Part shown: piece after piece, positions 27,301-37,823 of the stretch | Layout: every line of letters begins with the position of its first letter | How positions within the stretch are numbered: position 1 is the stretch's first letter | NCBI GenBank assembly: GCA_029961685.1 | Contig: JARWKL010000006.1 | Coordinates: 10,732,748 to 10,796,747, forward strand | From: Aristolochia californica | Taxonomy: Eukaryota; Streptophyta; Magnoliopsida; Piperales; Aristolochiaceae | DNA: 64,000 nucleotides | Direction of reading: 5' to 3' | Notes under the pieces: model-generated | The model's input: only the letters and a program-made list of their open reading frames with translations | What the model was told of the DNA's origin: nothing | The model's database searches: none | Translations under genes and position numbers: made by a program

Positions 27301-27714
27301 GAACCAAATATCATAGATGTACCAATAGGCCCAAATAACAAAGTTGTATAAATAAGCCCTCAAACCAGGGAGAAGTGAGATATTTTCCAGATATATCAAC
27401 TCAAAAAGTGAAGTAAAAAAATTTGCATAAATTCGGATTTTTCAATACAACAAAATTCCTACATGACCTTTGATTCTTCCAATTCTAATGTCTTTCAATA
27501 TAGATCAGTTTGACATGAAATTTTGTCTATCTGAAACTAGACTTAAATACCTTTCATCTAATTATAACTTTACTTCATAAAATATAATTTTTAGAAGACA
27601 AACGATCTGATATATTTCGATCTCTATCTTCTGGCCGAACAAAATATTGTTTCTCCTGTTTTTCTTGAAGAACCAATGACTCTTCAAAGATCAATATCTC
27701 CTTACAAAAAATTC

Positions 27715-28100
27715 ATACCGAAGATTGGTTGAATAGGTAAGAAAATAGACTTATACATATTTATTTTGATATATAATTTTCCATCTAAAGTCTCTTTCTT
27801 GATAGCATAAAATACCTCGGAGTTGATGCTTTATGTGGCCACTTGAACCTCTTTTTCAATCTGACCTTTGTTGATTCAAATATCAATTTTTCTTCGTAGA
27901 TAACTCAGATAAAATATTGATTGAAAAGGTAAAAGAATAGACTTAAAATATTTATTTTGATATATATTTCTTCATATAAAGTCTAGTTCTTGATAGCATA
28001 AAATACCTCGGAACCTTAAGCTTTCTGTTGCTGCTTGAATCTTTTTACAATCTGACCTTTGCTCTTTCAAATATTGATATCTCTCAGTAGATGACTCCGA
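27715..28100. repeat. ~190-bp direct repeat inside the element
   Basis: Two diverged copies lie in tandem. Shared words are 'aatagactta', 'atatttattttgatata', 'gatagcataaaatacctcgga' (27801 and 27992, offset 191 bp), 'gcttgaa' and 'caatctgacctttg'. A more degenerate third copy may follow at 28100-28180 ('agtagactcaaatat', 'tcaatatataatttg'). No coding potential is recognised. The rest of the interior, 27300-27715 and 28180-28318, shows nothing I can name. Confidence 0.7.
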
Positions 28101-28318
28101 TCAGAAAAAAATCATTCTACTTTGGAAAGTAGACTCAAATATCTTTCCGTCAATATATAATTTGAAATATGAAAAACTACGTATAGAGGAAAAAACCCAA
28201 AGAAAACTATGACTGCAGGGACTGAAAAAAATAACTACGAACCTAGACCTAGGGTTCAGGCTTTAGAGAAAAAGATCACATTACCTTCGTGAGTTGACCA
28301 AGTCAACTCACAGAACTT

Positions 28319-28330
28319 GCTCTGATACCA
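28319..28330 (-). other. Primer binding site (initiator Met tRNA type)
   Basis: The minus strand reads TGGTATCAGAGC immediately inside the LTR end. This is the widespread plant LTR-retrotransposon primer site, complementary to the 3' end of initiator methionine tRNA, and it primes minus-strand synthesis. It fixes the element's orientation (5' LTR on the right) and is intact by eye. Confidence 0.92.
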
Positions 28331-28723
28331 TGTTTAATTTATGGAAAATGAAAATACTTCTTTGACATCAATAACTTGTTGTAATCAGAGTACATGAACC
28401 TCTGTTTATAATAGAGAAAGGTTACAGAGTCCAATTACAATAAAACTACCCTTGTCCCAATTACACACAAACTCTAACACTTAAGGTAAGTCCTAACATA
28501 AATAAATAACTCAATATAGATCAAAGACAAATAGAACTCAAAATAAAACTCTTCTTGGTCGTGACCCTAAGATAAATATACTTTTGTGAGTCCTTCTTGA
28601 TCTTCCAACTAATGTGATAAGAATGCCTGCTCAAGGTAATCATTGTGGGTCCTACTTCTTAAGGGTTTGGACCAATCTTGTGGGCCTTCCTTGGTCGTTT
28701 GGGCTTGAGCCTATCTTCCAAGA
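28331..28723 (-). mobile_element. 5' LTR of the copia-type element
   Basis: 393 bp. On the minus strand it begins TCTTGGAAGAT, where TGTTGGAAGAT is expected; one substitution damages the TG terminus. It ends AATTAAACA directly against the primer site. It lacks the 48-bp stretch present in the 3' LTR. The TATA-like box is TATAAACAG (28402-28410), weaker than in the other copy. Confidence 0.87.
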
Positions 28724-28728
28724 ATTTC
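28724..28728. repeat. Target-site duplication, right copy
   Basis: ATTTC, matching the left copy ATTTA at four of five bases and matching the satellite sequence expected at this point ('gatttctaattgatcc'). Confidence 0.75.
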
Positions 28729-29466
28729 TAATTGATCCTACTCATGTTTTAAATTTGGATATGCATGCTTCAAACATGTTAACGATGAAAATGGCCTATG
28801 AGATCTAGACCTTCTTAAATTCTCAAGTGAACGTGTGGTGGAATATTTATCCGAGTCAAATAAGCCATTATTTTTCCAACTTGAAAAAAAGCTTACCTAA
28901 CTATGATAGATGATTTTAAAGTGATTTATCAGTCAATCATGCGTAAGGGGCTATATTTTTGTAAAAAATGACATATGGATTGGGCATCAACACTCAATTA
29001 AAAATTCCCTGCCTCACCTTTTTCCTGGCAATTGTGAAACCTAATATATAAAAACTAGAAAGAGTTTGCAATCCCTTAAAATTAAAGACACTTTTTGGAA
29101 TTATCTCTCTGTACATTTGTGCATTTCCATTTAGATGTATACTTTTTTCTTAAATCAAAACTTGAGTTTTCACTTTTCCTTCTATCTCTTAAACAAAGAG
29201 ATAAAAAGACAAATAAATCACTACAAAATAAAAAATTTAGAGTTTATGTATGGAAAAAATTTAAAACAAAAACAAATGTAAGTACAGAAAATTTATTCAC
29301 ACAGCACAAATCAACGCAAAAGTTTTGATATCCAAGTTTGGGAAATTCCACTAGTTCAACCTACTAGCTTGGAATTTTATAAGAAAGAGATTTCTAATTG
29401 ATCGTACAAATGTTTTAAATATGGATATGCATGCTTGAAACATGTTAAAGATGCAAATGACCTATG

Positions 29467-30640
29467 GGATCCAAACCTCATTAAATTCTCAAATGAATGT
29501 ACGGTGGGATATTTACTTGAGTCAAACATGCCATTATTTTGCCCATTAACAAAAATGCTGACCTAACAATCATAGATAATTGTAAAGTGATTTATCGATC
29601 AATCATGCGTAACTGGCTATATTTTTGTAAGAAATGACTTATAGATTGGGAGTCAACCCACAGTTAAAAATCCTTCGCCTCCCCATTTTCCTGATGATTG
29701 CGAAGCCTAATATATTAAAATTAGAAAGAGTTTGAAATCCCTAAAAATTATAGACACTTTTTGCAATTATCTCTTTCTACAATTTGTGCATTTCAAATTT
29801 AGATGTATACCTTTTTCATAAATCAAAACCTAAGTTTTCACTTTTCCCTTTATCTCGTAAACAAAGAGATAAAAAGGCAAATAGATAACAACATAATGAA
29901 AATTTTAGAGTTTATGTACGCAAAAAATTTAAAACAACAACAAATGTAAGCAAAAAAAAAAATTATTCACACACCACAAATGAAGACAAAACTTTTGACA
30001 TCCAAGTTTGGGAACTTCCACTAGTTCAACCCAGTAGCTTGGAATTTTATAAGAAAGATATTTCTAATTGATCCTACGCATTTTTTAAATATGGATATGC
30101 ATGCTTGAAATATGTTAATGATGCAAAAGACTTATAAGATCCAAACCTCATTGAATTCTCAAATGAACGTGCGATGTGATATTTACCCGAATCAAACAAT
30201 TCATTATTTTTCCCATTTATAGAAAAGCTGACCAAACAATCATATATGAATGTAAAGTGTTTTATGAGTCAATCATGCATAACGGGCTATGTTTTTATAA
30301 AAAATGTGTTATGGTTATGGAGTCAACACTCAGTTAAAAATCCCCCGCTTCCCTCTTTTCCCAACAATTGCGAAACATAATATATAAAAACAAGAAAGAG
30401 TTTGCAATCCTTAAAAATTACGGGCACTTTTGGGAATTATCACTCTCTACATTTCTGCATTTCCATTTTAGATGTATACTTTTTTGTTAAATCAAAACTT
30501 GAGTTTTCACTTTTCCCTTTATCTCGTAAACAGAGGTAAAACGACAAATAGATCACAACAAAATGAAAATTTTAGAGTTTATGTATGCAAAAAAATTAAA
30601 ACAACAACAAATGTAAGTAAGTTCAACCCTAATAGCTAGG
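29467..30640. repeat. Satellite segment duplicated at 2.61-kb offset, copy 1
   Basis: It shares private variants with 32081-33260 at an offset of 2,611-2,614 bp: 'gaagacaaaacttttgacatcc', 'gggaacttcc', 'aaaagacttataagatcc', 'gaaaagctgaccaaacaatcat', 'aaagtgttttat' and 'ttttttgttaaatc'. The end of this copy is an S-type monomer while its counterpart is full length. The boundary of the duplication, or a later exchange, therefore lies near 30600. Confidence 0.65.
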
Positions 30641-32080
30641 AATTTTATAAGAAAGAGATTTCTCATTAACCCTACACTTGTTTTAAATATGGATATGCAT
30701 GGTTGAAACATGTTAAAGATGCAAATGACCTCAGGATCCAGAGCGCATGAAATTCTCAAGTGAACATGCGGTAGGTTATTTACCCGAGTCAAATAAGAGA
30801 TTTTTATTCCCATTTACAAAAAAAGCTGACCTAAAAATCATAGATGATTGCATTCTGATTTATCGGTCAATCATGCGTAATGGTCTATATTTTTGTAAGA
30901 AATGACTTTTCGATTAGGAGTCAACACTCAGTTAGAAATCCTCTGCCACCCCCTTTTCTAGATGATTGCAAAACCTAATATATAAAAATTAGAAAGAGTT
31001 TGCGCTCCCCAAAAATTACGGACACTTTTTTGAATTATCTCTCTCAACATTTGTACATTTCCAATTTTGATGTATACATTTTTCTTAAATCAAAACCTGA
31101 GTTTTCACTTTTCCCTTTATGTTGAAACAAAGAGATAAAAAGGCAAATAGATAACAACAAAATAAAAATTTTAGAGTTTGTATATGCAAAAAATTTGAAA
31201 AAACAACAAATATAAGTAAATAAAATTTATTAACACACCACAAATGTACACAAAAGTTTTGATATTAAAGTTTCAAAAATTCCACTAGTTCAACCCTAAT
31301 AGTTTGGAATTTTAGAAGAAAGAGATTTTTAATTGATCCTACACATATTTTAAATATGGATATACATGCTTGAAACATGTTAAAGAACATGTTAAAGATG
31401 CAAATGACCTACGGGATCCAAACCTCATTAAATTCTCAAGTGAACGTGCGGTGGGATATTTATCCGAGTCAAACAAGTCATTATTTTGCCCATTTAAATA
31501 AAAGGTAACGTAGCAATCATAGATGATTGTAATGTGATTTATCAGTCAATCATGCGTAACGGGCTATATTTTTGTAAGAAATGACTTATGAATTGGGAGT
31601 CAACACTCAGTTAAAAATTCCCTGCCTCCCCCTTTTCCCGACAATTACGAAACCGAATACATAAAAACAAGAAAGTGTTTGCAATCCCTAAAATTTTTGG
31701 GCATTTTTTGGAATTATCTCTCTGTAAATTTGTGCATTTCCATTTTAGATGTAAACTTTTTTCTTAAATCAAAACTTGAGTCTTCACTTTTCCCTCTATC
31801 TCTTAAACAAAGAGATAAAAACGCAAATAGATAACTACAAAATAAAAATTTTAGAGTTTATGTATGCAAAAAATTTTAAAAACAACAAATGTAAGCAAAG
31901 AAAATTTATTCGCACACCAAAAATGAACGCAAATGTTTTGATATCCAAGTTTAGGAAATTCCACTAGTTCAACCCTAACAGCTTGGAATTTTATAAGAAA
32001 AAGATTTCTAATTGATCCTACACATGTTTTAAATATGGATATGCATGCTTGAAACATTTTAAAGATGCAAATGACCTATG

Positions 32081-33260
32081 GGATCCAGACCTCATTAAAT
32101 TCTTAGGTGAACGTGTGGTGGGATATTTACTCGAGTCAAACATGCCATTATTTTGCCTATTAACAAAAAAGCTGACCTAACAATCATAGATGATTGTAAA
32201 GTCATTTATCAGTCAATCATGTGTAATGGGCTATATTTTTGTTAGAAATGACTTATGGATTTGGAGTCAACCCTCAGTTAAAAATCCTCTGTCTCCCCCT
32301 TTTCTCGACGATTGCGAAACCTAATATATAAAAATTAGAAAGAGTTTGAAATCCCTAAAAATTACAGACACTTTTTGGAATTATCTCTTTCTACATTTGT
32401 GCATTTCTAATTTAGATGTATACCTTTTTCATAAATCAAAACCTGAGTTTTCACTTTTCCCTTTATCACGTAAATAAAGAGATAAAAAGGCAAATAGATA
32501 ACAACATCATGAAAAATTTAGAGTTTATGTACGCAAAAAATTTAAAACAACAACAAAAGTAAGCAAAAAAAATTTATTCACACACCACAAATGAAGACAA
32601 AACTTTTGACATCCAAGTTTGGGAACTTCCACTAGTTCAACCCTTGTAGCTCTGAATATTATAAGAAAGAGATTTCTAATTGATCCTATGCATGTTTTAA
32701 ATATGGATATGCATGCTTGAAATATGTTAAAGATGCAAAAGACTTATAAGATCCAAACCTCATTAAATTCTCAAGTAAACGTGAAATGGGATATTTACCC
32801 GAGTCAAACAAGCCATTATTTTTCCCATTTACAGAAAAGCTGACCAAACAATCATAAATGATTGAAAAGTGTTTTATCGGTCAATCATGCGTAATAGCCA
32901 CCTTTTGATAAAATATGAGTTATGGATATGGAGTCAACACTCAGTTAAAAATCCCCTGCTTCCCCCTTTTACCGACAATTGCGAAACTTAATATATAAAA
33001 ACAAGAAAGATTTAGACATCCCTAAAAATTTTGGCCACTTTTTGGAATTATCACTCTCTACATTTCTGTATTTCCCTTTTAGAAGTATACTTTTTTGTTA
33101 AATCAAAACTTGAGTTTTCACTTTTCCCTTTATTTCGTAAACAAAGAGATAAAAAGGCAAAGAGATCACAACAAAATCAAAATTTTATAGTTTATGTATG
33201 CAAAAAATTTAAAACAAAAACGAATGTAAGTAAAGAAAATTTATTCTCACACCACAAATG
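32081..33260. repeat. Satellite segment duplicated at 2.61-kb offset, copy 2
   Basis: Counterpart of the segment at 29467, with the variants listed there (for example 'acttttgacatcc' at 32602 and 'aagacttataagatcc' near 32740). The offset equals four register intervals, so this was an in-register exchange of a multi-monomer block. Confidence 0.65.
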
Positions 33261-36096
33261 AACACAAAAGTTTTGATATCCAAGTTTGGGAAATTCCACT
33301 AGTTCAAACCTAATAGCTTGTAATTTTAGAAGAAAGTGATTTCTAATTGATCCCACACATGTTTGAAATTTGGATATGCATGCTTGAAAAATGTTAAATA
33401 TTCAAATGACATATGGGATCCAAAGCTCATTAAATTCTCAAGTGAATGTGCGGTGGGATAGTTACCTGAGTCAAACAAGCAATTATATTGCCCATTTAAA
33501 AAAAAATCTGACCTAACAATCATTGATGATTTTAAAGTGATTCATCAGTCAATCATGCGTAATGGGCTATATTTTTTTAAGAAATGACTTATGGATTGGG
33601 AGTCAACATTCAGTTAAAAATTACCCACGTCCCCCTTTCCCCGACGATTACGAAACCTAATAGATAAAAGCAAGAAAAAGTTTGCAATCCTGAAAAATTA
33701 CAAGCACCTTTTGGAATTATTTCTCTCTACAATTGTGCATTTCTTTTTAGATGTATACTTTTTTCTTAAAACAAAACTTGAGTTTTCACTTTTCCCTTTA
33801 TCTCATAAACAAAGAGATAAAAAGGCAAATAGATCACAACAAAATGAAAATTTTAGAGTATATGTATGTTAAAAATTTAAAACAACAACAAATGTAAGTA
33901 AATAAAATTTATTCACACACCACAAATGAACACAAAATTTTTTATATCCAAGTTTGGGAAATTCCACTAGTTCAACCCTAATAGCTTGAAATTTTATCAG
34001 AATGAGATTTCTAATTGTTCCTACACATGTTTTAAATATGGATAAGCATTCTTGAAACATGTTAAAGATGCAAATGACTTATGGGATCCAAACTTCATTA
34101 AATACTCAAGTGAACATGAGGCAGTATATTTACCCTAGTCAAACAAGCCATTATTTTGCCTGTTTCAAAAAAAAGCTAACCAAACAATCATCGATGATTG
34201 TGAAGTGAATTGTGGGCCAATCATGCGTAAAGGGATATAGTTTTGTTAGAAATGCCTTCTAGATTGGGAGTCAACACTCAGTTAAAAATCCCATGCCTCC
34301 CCCTTTTTTCGAAGATTGTGAAACCTAATATATATAAACTAGAAAGAGTTAGCAAACCCTAAAACTTACGGAAGCTTCTTGAGATTATCTCTCTCTACAT
34401 TTGTGCATTTCCATTTTAGAAGTATACTTTTTTCATAAATCAAAACATGAGTTTTCACTTTTCCCTTTATCTTGTAAACAGAGATAAAAAGGTAAAAAGA
34501 TCACAACAAAATGAAAATTTTAGAGTTTATGTATGCAAAAACATTCAAACAACAACAAATGTAAGTAAAGAAAGTTCAACCCTAATAGCTAGGAATTTTA
34601 TAAGAAAGTGATTTCTAATTTATTCTACACATATTTTAAATATGGATATGCCTGCTTAAAACATGTTAAAGATGCAAATGACCTATGGGATCCAGACCTC
34701 ATGAAATTCTCAAGTGAACGTGCGGTGGGTTATTTAGCCGAGTCAAATAAGAGATTTTTATGCCCATTTACAAAAAACGCTGACCTAAAAATCATAGATG
34801 ATTATCATGTGACTTATCGATCAAACATGCGTAATGGTCTATATTTTTGTAAGAAATGACTTATCGATTAGGAGTCAACACTTAGTTAGAAATCCTCCGC
34901 CACCCCCTTTTCCCAACGATTGCGAAACCTAATATATAAAAATTAGAAAGGGTTTGCAATCCCAAAAAATTACATACACTTTTTTGAATTATCTCTCTCA
35001 ACATTTGTGTATTTCCAATTTAGATGTATACTTTTTTCTTAAATCAAAACCCGATTTTCACTTTTCCCTTTGTCTCGAAACAAAGAGATAAAAAGGCAAA
35101 TAGATCACAACAAAATAAAAATTTTAGAGTTTGTGTATGCAAAAATTTGAAACAAAAACAAATGTAAGTAAATTAAATTTATTCACACACCACAAATGAA
35201 CACAAAAGTTTTGATATCCAAGGTTGGGGAATTCCACTAGTTCAACCCTAATCGTTTGGAATTTTAGAAGAAAGAGATTTCTAATTGATCCTACAAATAT
35301 TTTAAATATGGATATATATGCTTTAAACATATTAAAGATGCAAATGACCTATGGGATCCAAACCTCATTAAATTCTCAAGTGAACGTGTGGTGGGATATT
35401 TACCCGAGCCAAACAAGTCATTATTTTGTCCATTTAAATAAAAGGTAACCAAGCAATCATAGATGATTGTAATGTGATTTATCGGTCAATCATGCGTAAT
35501 GGGCTATATTTTTGTAAGAAATGACTTATGGATTGGGAGTCAACACTCAGTTAAAAATTCCCCGCCTCCCCTTTTTCCCGACAATTATGAAACCGAATAC
35601 ATAAAAACAAGAAAGAGTTTCCACTCCCTAAAATTTTCTGGCACTTTTTGGAATTATCTCTCTCTACAATTTTGCATTTCCTTTTTAGATGCATACTTTT
35701 TTCTGAAATCAAAACTTGAGTTTTCACTTTTCCCTTTATCTCGTAAACTAAAAAATAAAAAAGGCAAATAGATCATAGAAAAATGAAAAATTAAAACAAC
35801 AACAAATGTTAGTAAATAAAATTTATTCACACACCACAAATGAACACAAGTTTTGATATCCAAGTTTGGGAAATTCCACTAGTTCAACACTAATAGCTGA
35901 AATTTTTTAAGAAAGAGATTTCTAATTGTTCTTACACATGTTTTAAATATGGATATGCATGCTTGAAACATGTTAAAGATGGAAATGACTTGTGGGATCC
36001 AAACCACATTAAATTCTCAAGTGAACGTGCGGTGGGATATTTACCCAAGTCAAACAAGCCATTATTTTGCCCATTTACAAAAAAATGCTGACCTAA

Positions 36097-36112
36097 CAAT
36101 CATAGATGATTG
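36097..36112. other. Conserved dyad CAATCAT-AG-ATGATTG (representative)
   Basis: A perfect 7-bp inverted repeat with a 2-bp centre, shown here in one monomer. It is present in most monomers at the same register, about 120-130 bp after GGATCC. A further CAATCAT follows about 20 bp downstream ('ggtcaatcatgcg'). It could be a protein-binding site for a dimer or a structural element; no factor is known to me. It is lost in the monomer at 23471 and at the gypsy insertion at 52850. Confidence 0.75.
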
Positions 36113-37341
36113 TAAAGTGATTTATCGGTCAATCATGCGTAACAGGCTATATTTTTTTGAGAAATGCCTTATGGATTGGGAGTCAACACTCAGTTAAAAA
36201 TCCCATGCCTCACCTTTTCCCGATGATTAAAAAACCTAATATACAAAAACTAGAAAGAGTTTGTAATCCCTAACTTTTCTCGACATTTGTGAAACTAAAT
36301 ACATAAAAACAAAAAAGAGTTTGCAATCCATAAAAATTTTGGGCACTTTTTAGAATTATTTCTCTCTACAGTTGTGCATTTCCATTTTAGATGTATACTT
36401 TTTTTTAAAATCAAAACTAGAGTTTCACTTTTCCCTTTATGTCGTAAATGAAAAAAGAAAAAAGGCATATATATATCACAGCAAAATGAAAATTTTAGAG
36501 TTTATGTATGCAAAAAATTTAAAACAACAACAAATGTAAGTAAATAAAATTTATTGACACACCAAAAATGAAGACAAATGTTTTGATATCCAATTTTGGG
36601 ATCCAAACCTCATGAAATTCTCAAGTGAACATGCGGTGGTATATTTACCCTTGTCAAACAAGCCATTATTTTGCCCATTTACGGAAAAGCCAACCTAACA
36701 ATCATAGATGATTGTAAAGTGATTTAACAGGCAATCATGCGTAATGGGATATATTTTTGTTAAAAATGACTTGTGGATTGGGAGTCAACACTCAGTTAAA
36801 AATCCTCCACCTCCGCCTTTTCCTGACGATTGTAAAACCTAATATATAAAAACTAGAAAGAGTAAGCAATCCCTAAAAATTACGGAAACTTTTTGGAATT
36901 ATCTCTATCTTCATTTGTGCATTTCCATTTTAGATGTATACTTTTTTCATAAATGAAAACGTGATTTTTCCCTTTTCCCTTTATCTAATAAATAGAGATA
37001 GAAAGGCAAATAGATCACAACAAAATGAAAATTTTAGAGTTTATGTATGCAAAAAAACTAAAACAACAACAAATGTAAGTAAATAAAGTTCAACCCTAAT
37101 CGCTAGGAATTTTATAAGAAAGAGATTTCTAATTAACCCTTCACATAGTTTAAATTGAGATATACATGCTTGAAACAAGTTAAAGATGCAAATGAGCTAT
37201 GGGATCCAAACCTCATTAAATTCTCAAGTGAACGTGCGGTGGTATATTTACCCTAGTCAAACAAGCCATTATTTTGCCCATTTATAGAAAAGCTAACTCA
37301 AACCGGCCAACTCGAAAAAAAAAAGAACTCCAATTTTGGAT

Positions 37342-37462
37342 GTCTGGAAGGTGGACATAGGTATCGCAGATGCTACTTGGGCATAGTTGGAGAAGTCGGC
37401 ATACATACCCTACTTTCGAGCATGAGGACAAGCTCGTTCTTCCAGGGGGTGTAATGTTATGA
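37342..37462 (+). pseudogene. Chromodomain and polyprotein tail remnant, broken
   Basis: The frame starting at 37342 gives a W-K...ADATW stretch typical of the second half of a chromodomain, then meets TAG at 37384. A different frame from 37415 gives FEHEDKLVLPGG, the usual C-terminal ending of plant gypsy polyproteins, and terminates at TGA 37460-37462, five bases into the LTR. A frameshift therefore lies between 37386 and 37415, in addition to the stop. It is not functional. Confidence 0.65.
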
Positions 37463-37818
37463 ACACAATAACATTATTATTTTAATTGTTTTTTTAATTT
37501 ATTTTATTTTATTTCAGTTTTGGGCCACATGACTATTTTTAGAATATTTTATTTAGAGGGGTATTATTGTAATAATTGATCAATGAACTCTATTTAAGGA
37601 GTAAGAGAAATGAGAAGTACAAGCATTGATTTTATATCAATTTTAGGTTAAGCAGGCTGAGAGTTCTCCTCAACGAGCTCTAGGGTTTTCAAGCTTCCCT
37701 TTGGCTTGATCTTCGTTCTCTCTGTCTCCCTACGAATCCACCATGTTATTCACCAATTCCCCAAGGCCGAACCGGAACGTCGAAAATGAATCCTTGTGTC
37801 AGATCCAGGATTGTAACA
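37455..37818 (+). mobile_element. Ty3/gypsy LTR
   Basis: 364 bp, from TGTTATGAAC to TTGTAACA. It follows a purine tract (CCAGGGGGTG, 37442-37451). A TATA-like CTATTTAAGG lies at about 37590, followed by a C/T-rich leader around 37690-37740. The terminal inverted repeat TGTTA...TAACA is intact. It is the only LTR of this fragment in the window. Confidence 0.75.
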
Positions 37819-37823
37819 TAACC

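Larger units (their letters stand above)
25951..28723 (-). mobile_element. Non-autonomous Ty1/copia-type LTR retrotransposon
   Basis: The element is 2,773 bp and lies on the minus strand. It has two related LTRs with TG...CA-type ends, a primer binding site next to the right-hand (5') LTR, a purine tract next to the left-hand (3') LTR and a 5-bp target duplication. The internal region is only about 1.94 kb. I see no gag, protease, integrase or reverse transcriptase. The only coding trace is a short stretch before the purine tract that resembles the end of a copia RNase H. The element would have depended on enzymes supplied by a relative. The LTRs differ at roughly 30 sites by eye outside one 48-bp indel, so the insertion is not recent. 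It could equally be called a LARD-like derivative; I could not name the family. Confidence 0.88.
28729..37293. repeat. Satellite array between the copia element and the first gypsy fragment
   Basis: Register points lie at 28801, 29467, 30137, 30734, 31414, 32081, 32749, 33416, 34084, 34688, 35354, 35995, 36599 and 37202. S-type monomers end at 30734, 34688 and 37202. The 31414 monomer has a 15-bp duplication ('catgttaaagaacatgttaaag'). The monomer ending at 36599 is a chimera. It has a partial duplication of the 'ctagaaagagtttg.aatcc' region at about 36,240-36,330. It also has a ~140-bp deletion at 36597-36602 that joins 'caattttggg' to 'atccaaacc' across GGG. No gene seen. Confidence 0.85.
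37299..37818 (+). mobile_element. 3' end of a Ty3/gypsy chromovirus-like element
   Basis: 520 bp, made of about 156 bp of polyprotein end and purine tract followed by one LTR. The left side is truncated: no 5' LTR, primer site, gag or catalytic pol domain is present. It inserted into the satellite between 'gctaac' and 'ctaacaatcatag'. The polyprotein end resembles the chromodomain tail that plant chromoviruses carry after integrase, which directs insertion to heterochromatin. That would fit its location in a satellite, but the stretch is short. Confidence 0.75.
37294..37823. repeat. Possible target duplication flanking the gypsy fragment
   Basis: TAACT (37294-37298) and TAACC (37819-37823) flank the fragment. 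The uninterrupted satellite reads 'gctaacctaacaatc', so the five bases are duplicated with one mutation. The fragment lacks its 5' LTR, so a duplication hugging its truncated left end is unexpected. It may reflect the repeated TAACC/TAAC wording of the satellite and not a real target duplication. Confidence 0.45.
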
